Program-made: the position numbers and the translations under genes
The notes under the pieces: generated by a model
Databases searched by the model: none
What the model saw: only the letters and a program-made list of their open reading frames with translations
What the model was told of the DNA's origin: nothing
Assembly: GCA_008692225.1 (NCBI GenBank)
Contig: VICG01000015.1
Coordinates: 1,071,001-1,135,000, forward strand
Direction: 5' to 3'
From: Monilinia fructicola
Lineage: Eukaryota; Ascomycota; Leotiomycetes; Helotiales; Sclerotiniaceae
DNA length: 64,000 nucleotides
In this document: positions 12,257-23,697 of the stretch, in pieces
How the letters are laid out: the number at the start of each line of letters is the position of its first letter
Position numbering within the stretch: the first letter of the stretch is position 1

Positions 12257-14929
12257 TATAGTAATAAATCCTAAAAAAACAAACTATTTTATATTATTAT
12301 ATTTAAAATAATAATAATTAAGTAAAGTTGATTATCATTTTATAGTATATAAATAATCAATCTTTAATAGTATTAAGATCTTAAAATAATTTGTATTTTT
12401 TTTTTTTTTTTTTTTTCTTTTTTTCTTTAATTTATACCTTTTTCAAATTTTTAATAAATTTAGAATTTATTATAAAAATATAACAATTTCAGATTTTTTT
12501 TGAAATAGAATATTAGTTTTGTAAGTATTTTTCTTGTAAATTATGGGATATTGTTGAATATGTATATAATATCTATATAAACAAAGAATTATATAATATT
12601 AATAATATCAAAAAAACGAGATGAATAAAATTAAAGATTATTATAAAAGTATATTTTCTACAAAATTAAATTATTAATAAATTAATATTCCAATTAATAA
12701 TAAACGCTTTTAAAAAAAAATTGAAATTATTAATAAATTTGCTAATTTTCGGAGTAATACTAAATGTACTAAAAAAGTAGGGTAAATTCAATACAGAACC
12801 AAATTTAAAAGCAAGAAGTAAAAACTTTATAAAATATATTTAACAAAATTAAATGAAAATCTAAATCTTTAGGAATATTAATATTAATCAAAACTTTGAT
12901 TATAAAAAATATTAATATAATATTAACAATATTATAATAAACATTAAATTAATTATAAAAAAACAAGATAATATTATTATAATCTCTAAATTTTGTATAA
13001 AAATTAATATTTATATGAATACTTGAATTATTATTTATTAAAATTATAAAACAGAATAAAACGGATATATTAGTAATTTTGTATATAATATTAAAACAAA
13101 TATTGTTAAACGTATTATTAAAAAACAAATAGCATTAAAAGGTAGAATAAAGATTTGTAATTAATAGGATAGTAAATAATGTTAATATAAAATTTCAAAT
13201 ATTCAATAATTAATTATTAGTATAAGAGAATTAAGGTAATAATAGGCTTAACGATTATGGATAAAATAACAAATTATATACAAACCCAAGTTTTTTAGTA
13301 ATACAATTAAAATAATTAATAGTTGTAATAATAAACTAAATCTAAATTTAATTACTAATTATAAAATCCCTAAATCTATAGGATAATTAGATATAGTTAT
13401 ACAGTATAATATTAAAAGTAGAGGATGTAGGATATTTTAATTTTTCAATAAAGAATATATAAAACGTAAAAATGGTAATAATAAAAAAATCAATGATATA
13501 TATAGATATATATACTTTTATATCTTGATTAAAATATTTAATACTAATAGATAGTGATATAGTGATTATAAAAATCTTTTTTAATTGTTTTTGTGGTATT
13601 GTTTATGTATGGTATATTATAGAACTAATAGATATTAAATATATGTTAATAATAATAACAATAATAACTATATTTTATAATATTCTGAAAAAATGGTTTT
13701 GGATATACTTAGGGACTATAATACAGAATTTATTAAAAAATAAATATTAGATTAAAAATTTATAAAAAGATTGTTTTATTAAAAGCTTTTTTAATATAGT
13801 ATTATAAAATGCAAAAACAACCAAAATATTCTTAAAATATAATTAGTTTATAACAATTTGGAATAGTTTAGTGCTAGATTTTAAATTATATATCAAATAT
13901 CTTTAATCAAAAATATAATTAACTAAATTTTTCAAATAAATTGATAATTTGAAACCAATATTCTAAACTTTTACAAAAAGATTTTTTATAAAAAACAAAA
14001 ATTAGTAAAAAGTTTGTGGGCGATTATAGAGAAGATAATTAAATAATTTAGCATTAAAATAATGATTATAGTTAACTTAGTTATAGAAAATTTGTGTATA
14101 TTCTTTATTAATAAGAAATTAATTATTAAAGATAATAAACATTATTTATTAGTGTAAAATATTAAAGATTATAGAACTTATAAAAAAGCTATTAACCAGC
14201 GAATAAACTAATACAATCCGGAGAATAAAGCAAATTAGTTCAAGGATACAATAAGTTAAAGTAGAATAAACAATCGTAATAATAAGGATACTAAACTTAT
14301 AATTAAAAATATTATTAAGGATATCAAAATCAAAAACAAAATCAAAAATATCGATTGTAAAATAACTTTAAACAATAATAATAATGGTAATAATTATAAA
14401 GATAAATAACCTTTTAAGTAATAACAAAAAATCCAATAAATATTAAAAATAATATTGATTATTAAAATAATATATAAGAAGGAGTTAACAAAAATATTAA
14501 ATACGAATTAAAAGAGAATGATTATAAGGTGTATTTAAAACCAAAAATTAAAAATTATAATGCAATATTAGTTTACTTTTTTATATTTGGATTAAATAAT
14601 TATACAAAAAAATATTATAATAAATCAATCAATTATTTTATAGCGATAATAATATTTAAGAAACAATATATAGATCTATTAATTTATAAAAAGTATAATA
14701 AATAGTTTAATAATTATAACAAATTATATAAGTATATATATACAATATATAAACAAAAAAAAACAAAAGAAAATAATTATATTATAGATATTGGAAGAAG
14801 TTAAGATATTAAACAAGGAATTAATGTATATTAATTTAATAATAAATGTAAGCAAATTTATTGGAGTAGATTATAGTTTTTATAATTAGCATTTTATTAC
14901 TATTAAAATTTAATTTAATATATTATTAA

Positions 14930-17900
14930 ATAATATAATCAATATATATTTAAACTCCGGATTACAAATAATAATAGCTAGTAAAAATTAATTTTTAAAT
15001 ACATTAAATAATATTAAAATATATACGTATATAAAATCGGTTAAAGTAGAAAGTATTGATAAAAATAATATTTAATTAATAGAATATATAATTATAATCT
15101 TTATATTCCCAAAAAACAAGGATGATAAAGCAGTAATAACTTGTTTTCAAAGGAAGATATATTTTATAAAGGAATTAATGGTTAATATAATTATTAATAA
15201 TAATATATTAGTACCTAAAGGAATTAATATTATTATATTACAAAAAAAAGCAATTATTATCTTTTATAATATTATAATATTTATTATTATAGTTACTAAA
15301 GATTTACAATAATATCGAATTACAATACAAACAATTTAAAAAATAAAGATTCTATTAAAATAAAAAGCTTTAATAATAGTATATTACAAAGCTAAAAGTT
15401 TGAATAAGGATATACTATTTAAACCATATAAAATATTATTATTAATATATATTTAATGATATAACTTAAATTTCTTTTATTATATTGTATATAATAATTC
15501 GGAGGAGGAAGTATATTTTATAGCAAATACAATTATAGGATCCTTTATTAATTTCGATTTTGATAAAGTATACAAAATAATATACAATACTAAAAAAATA
15601 ATAAATTTAGTATTACAAAGTCCACTCCGAATAATAATAGTAATAACAAATAAAATGTCTAATATAAAAGAGATAATAAGTCGCCTACCCTACTTCTCGC
15701 CACCCCCCCCATTTGGCCAGCATTTCACACCAAAAACGGCCATTTTAACGTATTTATAACTCTCTACGAAAAATAAATATATATATTTTAAATTTTAAAT
15801 GAAGCTTTTATATATAATTATTAATAGATTCTGAAAATCTTAAATTTTTGCGATTTTTTTTATAAAGAGTAATAAAAGATTATATAGAAAATTAGAATTT
15901 TCGGTTTTGGATTTGTATGGAAATCACATACAAAATTGAAACTTTGAAATAAATATTTATAATTTCTAAACAAAAATAATTAAAAATAATCTGTAAATTT
16001 TTATAGAATTTATTAATCAATATATAATGAATAAGCTATTTAAAATATATATAATAATTTGAAACTATTGAGTAAATTGAAATTAGAAAATTTTTACTTA
16101 AAATTTTATCGTTAAAATCTAAGAATCTATATTAAACATTTATTATAAATAATAGTATATTATTAAAATAATATATTCAATTTAAATTAGCTTTAAGATT
16201 CTTGAAAATTTTTTAGATTATTTTTAGCTATTTTTATTAAATAAATATAACTTTTTTTAAAGATTTTGATTTTGTATGGGATTTACATACAAATCGAAAA
16301 TTAGAATTTTAATTTTCTATAATCTTTTATAACTTTTTATAAAAAAATCGCAAAAATTTAAGATTTTTCAGAATCTATTAATAATTATATATAAAAGCTT
16401 TAGTTAAAATTTAAAATATATATATTTATTTTTTCGTAGAGTTATAAATACGTTAAAATGGCCGTTTTTGGTGTGAAATGCTGGCCAAATGGGGGGGGTG
16501 GCGAGAAGTAGGGTAGGCGACTTATACAATATTAAAGTTATAATATATAGAAATAATAATATAATAAAACAGTTTATAAAGTTATTTAAATAAATTTTTA
16601 AGATAATTTATAAAATAATTTGGAGTTTATTAAATTTTCCAAAAATAAATGATTAACAATAAAATTATACTTTGAATAGAAAAAAAAATTTAAAAGAAAG
16701 ATTAAGATTTATTTTTTAAAAATAAAGGATTATATAGCAATAAAAAAAATATTCAATAATTTAATTTAACAAGGAAGATTAGAAAAAACAAAATTTCTAA
16801 TATTATTTATTTTCCCTATATTTATAATATATAAAATATTACTTAGAAAAATAAAGAAAACTTATATTATAATTAACGTTCGCAACTTGAATACAGAAAC
16901 TATTCCGGATATATATTCTATACCGTTATAAAAAAATATATTACAAATAATATAAGGATACAAGTATATTACAATTATAAATTATATAATGTTTTTTTTT
17001 TAATAAAAAGTTTACCCTTCCACAATAAAATATTTTATGGTTATAATATATATAGAACAATATACTTTTAATTATTCACTAATAGGATTTAGGAATTTAT
17101 TAATATATATATAACGTTAAATAAATTTAATTCTGGAAGATCTTAAAAAATTCGCAAAAGTATATATTGATAATATAATTATTACCAATTAAATATTGCA
17201 AAAGCATCTGCAATATATTTTAAATAAGTTTTTTATTGTTTTATAGGCTATAATATTATTATCAAAGGAATCAAATATTTTATTAGATACCTATCAACAA
17301 TTGTATTAGGATAGAAGGTAAATATGTACAGTTTATTTAATATTAAAATATAAATTAATAGTTTTAAAAAAAATTTTGTTTTTAAAAAACCTTTAAGATT
17401 TGAAACGTTTTTTAAGCATTATAGGATACTTACAATACTTTATTAAAAATTATATTGAAATTATAGATTCGTTACAAAAAAGAAAGATATAGCTATTAAA
17501 GAATGCTTTATACAAAAAAAGAATTAAATATAACTTTATAATGTATAAAATATTTAATATATTATTTATAGCAGAATTAACAATATTTATTAAAGTTAAA
17601 GCGATATTACTACAAAAACAAGTATTAGTATATATAAATTTGGTATACTTTTTGCTTATAGATTTTAATATATTAAAAGTAAAGGATATTAGAATTATTT
17701 TATATTATATAAAGAGTAATAAAATAATAGCTAAAGTACTTAGTATAACAAATATAGAATTAATTTTGTTTTTATTAAAATAATTATAGGATATGGAAAT
17801 ATGTTATTGATTATTAGAATTAAAGATGATAGTGTTGGTTTAGGGCTTATATAAAATAAATTATATTATTTAATATAATAAAGTTTTATTAATTATTATA

Positions 17901-19651
17901 TATATTAATTATAATATATTAATTAATATTTTCAAGAAAGTAGATATTGTAATGATTATATCTATTAATAAATTAAACCTAAAATTAATATTAGCAATTA
18001 AGTTTATATCTATTTTTAATTTTGATATATAATATAAAACCAAAAAAAGAGAATATAATTTTGGATATATTATTGCATTTATTTTATAAAGGAGATAATG
18101 AAGATAAGAATTATAGCTTTAATAAATTTAAAGCGTTGTTTGCAACATTAAAAAACAAAAGAATCTTTTTAATACAGTTTTATAATAATATTTATAAAAA
18201 TAACAAATAATTTTTATAATAAATTATTAAATAAATATAAAGCTAAGCTAGTATAAACAAATGTTTTAGTAATAATCAAAAAAAATGATCTATTAAAAAC
18301 AAATACAACGATTTTATTATTTTATTTCTAAAATAATTTATTGTATAAAATCGATAATGATAAAGGTTTAATATAATTATATATTCTATATACAATACAT
18401 AAGAAAGTTTTTAAAATGCTACACCAAAATTATTATTCAGGCTATGTTAAGTTTATGAATTTGATTAATAAAAACTTTTATATTCGAAAAAATATTAAAG
18501 TTTATATAAAAATATTTATGATATTATAAAAAATATTAAATATATTAAATAAAAAGATATTGATCTTATAGAACGATATAACTAATATTATTATCATTAA
18601 TATTATTTTATATAATCATTATTAATTTTATTTTAGCTTTTTTAATCATGAAAGAAAAGTTTAATTTAGTTTTAATAGAAATAAACAAATTAACGAAAAA
18701 GATATTGCTTATTTCAGGAAAGATAATATAGTTAATTATAAATTGAAGATTAATATTAATTATAAGGATTTATAATTTTAATTAAAATTATCCTAAAGTA
18801 ATAATAAATAATAAAAATCCCAAATTTTTGTTAGAAATATAAAAAGCTATTTTTTTTATATTAAGTATAATATTATTATATTCTATAATATATTATATAT
18901 AAACGAATAAATAATTAAAAATAACTAATTAGATTATAGAAATTACATAATATTTTTATTTAAATTCAATAAAAGATATATAGAAATAAAAAAGTATATT
19001 GTTAATTTTATAATTTTTATTTAAATAATTTTTATTAAACCTTTATTAACAAATTGTTTAATAAAGCGGTATATAATTTTACATTAAACGATATAGTATA
19101 ATTATTGAATGTAGCGAAATAAGGATTGTTAATATTTATTGTATAAATAAAGGTTAATAATTGTATTACTTTTGTAATAATCGTGGTAAAACAGAAGTAT
19201 AATAGAAACTATATATCTATATTCTTTGAGGAGGGCGATTTAGTGTTTTTATGTTTATATAAAAAGTATTCAATTTTAATTGTAAATAACAAAAAGTTGA
19301 AATAATAGTGTATAAAATCTTTTTCGGTAATATAGCAAGTTAGGAAATTGGTTTATAAACTTAATATATTAGAGTATTAATAAATTTACTTAATAATTTT
19401 TAATAGCTTATTTAAAATTAATATTAAAAGATAAGGATTTATACAATCATTCAAAACTGAAACGATTAAATATAGTTACAATCGAGGAATATAAAGAATT
19501 CGAAATTAATAAGATTATCTATAAATGTATTATATCAATAAATATTGTATAATATTTTATTAAATAGAAAAAATATAGCCCAAAATTCGATTAATGAATT
19601 TCCTATAAATATTTTGATTATTGCAATAAATTAATTTAGGAATTTAAGAAA
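14930..19651 (+). pseudogene. pol remnant of retrotransposon 2 (protease, RT, chromodomain)
   Basis: Read on the + strand across stops. An aspartic-protease core has Leu-Asn-Ser-Gly at 14950, followed near 15120-15190 by a fungal gypsy protease signature with Lys-Ala-Val-Ile-Thr-Cys-Phe-Gln-Arg. Reverse transcriptase is seen near 16860-17215, with Pro-Asp-Ile-Tyr-Ser-Ile-Pro, then Phe-Ala-Lys-Val-Tyr-Ile-Asp-Asn. The chromodomain near 19481-19651 keeps Glu-Phe-Glu-Ile-Asn-Lys-Ile-Ile, Tyr-Phe-Ile-Lys, a stop where Trp is expected, Lys-Lys-Tyr-Ser-Pro, and Ile-Ser-Tyr-Lys. Chromodomains in this family bind methylated histone H3 and steer integration to heterochromatin. Both catalytic Asp losses (protease and RT) fit G-to-A mutation. 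Interrupted at 15679-16522 by the nested element. Confidence 0.82.
15679..16522. mobile_element. Nested 844-bp near-palindromic Fot1/pogo-like element
   Basis: Ends AGTCGCCTACCCTACTTC and its complement, flanked by TA (15677-15678 and 16523-16524). The outer 100 bp of each arm are almost identical (TTTGGCCAGC, eight-C run, ACGGCCATTTTAACG on both). Homology between arms continues inward for about 320-350 bp, so most of the element is one large inverted repeat with a small centre. AGTC termini plus TA duplication are shared with fungal Fot1/pogo transposons; there is no transposase frame, so it would be non-autonomous. Assignment to Fot1/pogo is inference. Confidence 0.88.
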
Positions 19652-22439
19652 AAACAATAGAATAACTAAATGACAATAAAACCAAAAAAAAGTAATAATA
19701 ATATAGTAAAAGCAAAAACAAAATTGATTATAAAAGATAATCGCTATAAATTTATTATAATAATAATAATAAATTATAAAATCATTTTTGATGTTAAAAC
19801 TAATATGTTTTTTTATTATATTTTGTTATAATATTATTATTTATTTTTAAAATTTATTTTTTTATTTTTAACAATCTTTTTTTCTTTTTTAATAAGCAAT
19901 TAATTATTCTAAACTTTAAAGGCTTCTTTTTATATTATAATAATTAGAAATATATTTTAAGATTAAGAGTTTATCTTTATTTATTATTTTTTACAAATAA
20001 TATTATAATAACAAAAAACAAATATCGAAATTTATATATACAAAAATAAAAATTAAGCCTTTTTTATTGCAAAATATAGTACAATCTAGATCAAATATAG
20101 GTATAATATATAACAACAAAGAATTAAAATAATTAGCTAAAGTAAATCCTATAATAATAAATAAATTGTTTTATTAATAATTAATAATTTAATTTAAATA
20201 TATTAAAAAGAATTTGTATTATTAAAAAAAAAATATATTTTCTATTAGGATTTAAAAAGCTATTTAAAGAAATAATTATAAAAAAAAAACCAATTATATA
20301 ATCTACAAAAACTAATGTAATAAAGCGATTTAGAATGGTAGCATTTATTATAAAATTCAAAAAATTATAAAAACGTAATAACCAAATCAAATACAATAAA
20401 AACATTAAAAATCAAAGCAATGAAACAGAAATAAAACCAGATAATGAAATAGATAATAGGGATAAATAATGTAATAGCGATAATAATAATAATAACGAAG
20501 ATGAAGATAATAAAAAAAATAATATATTAGATATTGATAATATTAAAGTTTTAAATTTTGAAGGAAATATGAATAATAACAAATTTAGTAATTGTAATTT
20601 AATAGTAAAGAATGCAATATGTAATAAGAACTTTTAAAATATTCAAAAATTGTTTTTATAAAGAATATTAAAGGATACAAAATAAGCTTTAAAGTATAAC
20701 AATAATACCATTATAAAATACAAAAATTTTTGTAAAATCAATTAAAGCAAAAATGATATTAAGCTAACAAAAGAACAATAACAATTAAATAAAAAACGTT
20801 AGAGATTAGAAAATAATAATAGGGATTTGAATAATATAATATTATAAAAGAAATACAATTTATTAATTCTATTGTAAATTTTAATAGTATACTTTTATAA
20901 TATTAATAGAATAAACAACTTTCTAGTATATATATTTCCAAAAGCAAATACTATTTATGTATTATTTAATATATTTATTTTAATTCAAAAATATATAGAA
21001 TACTATTTAGGAACTTTTAGTATAAATAGCAATATTTATAATAATATAATTATATTTAAAAATGCTATAAAAATATCCGAAAAAGAAATTTTTATTATAA
21101 TAGTAGAATAATAAACTATAATTAAAATAATTTTTTTATTTATAGAAACCAAAAAATGATATATATTAAATTTTAGTTTAAAAAATTTGTATAAAATAAT
21201 TTAATATTGAATAGATGATTAATATTTTTTATTATAGTATTTTTTTTTTTATTTTTGATAAGTATAGAGAAAATAATTTATGGATTGTTTAAATTGGTTA
21301 AAAATACAATCAATTTAAAGAGAAAAATAACAAAGGTATAATAAGGATAATATAATGTTGTAGTAAATTCGAGATAGGGATATATAATGTAGGGATATAT
21401 AATATAAAAACAAATAATATAAGGATATATAATATAAGAATATATAATATAAGAAATGTATAAATCGAATAAAAAAAACAAAGCCTTTAAAGTATTAATA
21501 TAATAAAGTTAGTGATTTAAGGAATTAAGAATTTAAGGGAATTGCGGATATTATATTTTGGAAAGATGTAATGTTTTAATTGTAGAATAAAATATTGTAA
21601 TTAAGTTATCAAAATTAAAAATGTTGTTGTATTTTTGTTATATGATATATAAACGCAGGTAAGTGGTATAGTGGTTTATAATATTAATAAAAGTTGAAAA
21701 CAAAGATTAAAAGCAAATAAAATTAAAGAGTGTAAGAGAAAAATAGATTTAGTAAAAGCGAAAAAGGAAGCAAAAGCAAAAGCAAAAAAAGTTTTTTTTG
21801 AAAAAAACAAAAATCAAACTTTCAAATTTTAAGGTTAAAAACTTAATAGAAGTAATTACGATATTAGCAAAACTATAATTAGTAATTATAAATTTACTGT
21901 ATATAACAAATAAGAATAATAAGGTTATAATTGAAATGGTTATAAATATAATAACCAAATTGGCGGTATAAAAAAAAAACAAAGAAATTGGAATATAAAA
22001 ACTAAGTATAGTAAATCAAATTACAAATGTTGAATAATAATTCATAAAATGTTTTTTAAAATTCAAAACAAATGATATTAAATATAATAGTAATTATACA
22101 AACTTATATAATAATATAGTTATACATTGTAAATAATAAATTTGCGATATATTTTATAAATATAATTTTTAATATAGTGAAAACAACAAATAAGATATTA
22201 CAAAAATTGCTGTATATAAAAAAGTTTAAAGTATTGTAGGAATATATAACAAAAAAATCAATAATAAAAAGCAAAAGATATAGTAAAAACGAAATAATAT
22301 TTAAAGAATAATTATTATAATTATAAATTTCTTTTGTTTTTTACTTTTACTAGTTTTTAAAATAGTATATACAATAAATTTTGCAATATTAATAATTTGC
22401 TTTAATAAAGGTATTAAAATTTTTCAAAATAAAAGCAAT
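19652..22439 (+). other. Unassigned 2.8 kb between chromodomain and 3' LTR of retrotransposon 2
   Basis: Chromoviruses normally end soon after the chromodomain, so this length is unexpected. Read on the + strand, 20240-21110 resembles a degraded coding region. It has a basic start, an Asn/Asp/Glu-rich middle (about 20400-20570), a charged Lys-Glu-Gln-Gln-Gln-Leu-Asn-Lys-Lys-Arg stretch near 20768-20800, then a hydrophobic part. The minus-strand open frames here (20181-20405, 21278-21481, 21749-21982) are hydrophobic shadows of A-rich + strand sequence. It could be an extra gene carried by the element or an older nested insertion. No terminal repeats were found. Confidence 0.45.
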
Positions 22440-22634
22440 TATAACAATTATATTTATAATTAATACGGAAAAAGTTGACTTTAAAATTAATACTTTTGAT
22501 ATATTGATAAAGATAATATGATTAACGTTACTAATGTTATTGGTAAAAGCGGATAATATAGGCTTAGCTATAAATAAACAGTATTAAACAGTTTAATATA
22601 GATTAGCTTTTACTACGATATACGTTTCTTGCTA
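22440..22634 (+). repeat. 3' LTR of retrotransposon 2
   Basis: 195 bp, begins TATAACAATTATATTT (5' copy TGTAACGGTTGTGTCA) and ends TTCTTGCTA before the ATTTT duplicate. The first 110 bp are heavily shifted to A and T by changes of both C-to-T and G-to-A type. The last 80 bp keep more GC than the 5' LTR. Confidence 0.92.
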
Positions 22635-22930
22635 ATTTTATTTTATTTTATTTTATTTTATTTTATTTTATTTATTTTATTTTATTTTATTTTATTTTAT
22701 TTTATTTTATTTTATTTTATTTTATTTTATTTTATTTTATTTTATTTTATTTTATTTTATTTTATTTTATTTTATTTTATTTTATTTTATTTTATTTTAT
22801 TTTATTTTATTTTATTTTATTTTATTTTATTTTATTTTATTTTATTTTATTTTATTTTATTTTATTTTATTTTATTTTATTTTATTTTATTTTATTTTAT
22901 TTTATTTTATTTTATTTTATTTATCTTATT
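22635..22930. repeat. (TTTTA)n microsatellite, about 58 units, split by retrotransposon 2
   Basis: About 290 bp of TTTTA repeats with one 4-bp slip near 22670, starting with the ATTTT target duplicate. The left remainder of the same array is at 12006-12062. Read as protein it gives a meaningless Phe-Ile-Leu-Tyr repeat. Confidence 0.95.
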
Positions 22931-23080
22931 TTGTAATTAATTATTAAATATTAAACTTTAAATTCTAAAGACAAAGATTTTTATAAATCCATTAATTAAT
23001 TAATAAGTATAATATAATCAATATCTAATAGCAATTTTTACTTTATTCTATCCTATTCTATTCTATTCAACATCAATACA
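22931..23080. repeat. Host tandem duplication, copy 2, right part
   Basis: Aligns with 11740-11910 in copy 1 but keeps C and G (TCTAAAGACAAAG, ATAAATCCATTAAT, CAATATCTAATAGCAA) where copy 1 has T and A. Normal unique DNA follows from about 23080. Confidence 0.8.
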
Positions 23081-23452
23081 TTACCACATCATCATATACA
23101 TCACCACAATACAACCTCACCCCCTCAATCTACCAACCCACCCACCTACCCATCCATTCATCCATCCACCCACAAAACCAAAATCCCTACACCCCAAACC
23201 TCATCTCAGCCTATAATACAAAAGCAACACCCTCCCAATACTAGTCTCCCGCCCAAATTCACATACGAGTAACGCCGTACCCGACATTCAGCGCGGGAAG
23301 CTACAGAACAGTATGGTAGTAGGTAATCTCATCATGTTCATCCCAAATCTCACCTCTTTGGTATTGATAGGTTTGTTTTGGGGGGACGGGGGTTAGGGGA
23401 TGGGATGCGATGGGGAAGGGAGGGGAGGGGGAGGGGAGAATGCTATATTTAC
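23081..23452. other. Intergenic, no gene recognised
   Basis: C/A-rich then G-rich unique DNA (GGGGGGACGGGGG near 23380, GGGAGGGGAGGGGG near 23418) marking the sharp return to normal composition after the transposon island. Confidence 0.5.
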
Positions 23453-23697
23453 TATATTTACTACTATATTACTATATTTACTATATTTACTATATTTACT
23501 ATATTTACTATATTTACTATATTTACTATATTTACTATATTTACTATATTTACTATATTTACTATATTTACTATATTTACTATATTTACTATATTTACTA
23601 TATTTACTATATTTACTATATTTACTATATTTACTATATTTACTATATTTACTATATTTTTACTATATTTACTATATTTACTATATTTACTATACTA
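23453..23697. repeat. 9-bp minisatellite, unit TATTTACTA
   Basis: About 26 tandem copies of TATTTACTA with very few interruptions (near 23470 and 23657). Because 9 is a multiple of 3 the array is open in all three + frames, giving spurious repetitive open frames of more than 120 residues. No gene. Confidence 0.95.

Larger units (their letters stand above)
12063..22634 (+). mobile_element. LTR retrotransposon 2, Ty3/gypsy chromovirus, RIP-degraded
   Basis: A 10572-bp element (9.7 kb without the nested element). LTRs are at 12063-12256 (194 bp) and 22440-22634 (195 bp), flanked by ATTTT (12058-12062 and 22635-22639) inside a TTTTA microsatellite. The + strand holds a presumed gag region (12.3-14.9 kb), a protease with Leu-Asn-Ser-Gly at 14950-14961 where Leu-Asp-Ser-Gly is expected, reverse transcriptase with YIDN at 17163-17174, and a clear chromodomain at 19481-19651. 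A 2.8-kb stretch of unknown content follows before the 3' LTR. All frames are broken. An 844-bp TA-flanked element is nested at 15679-16522, between protease and reverse transcriptase. Confidence 0.92.

Noticed and set aside
20181..21982. Hydrophobic minus-strand frames that look like membrane proteins
   Set aside because: Complement of A-rich RIP-degraded DNA always reads as Phe/Leu/Ile/Tyr; no starts in context and no homology.
4400..22400. Possibility that the AT-rich block is inserted mitochondrial DNA
   Set aside because: LTRs with target duplications and gypsy RT and chromodomain remnants explain it fully; no mitochondrial gene seen.
22629..22940. 103-codon open frame of Phe-Ile-Leu-Tyr repeats
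   Set aside because: Pure read-through of the TTTTA microsatellite.
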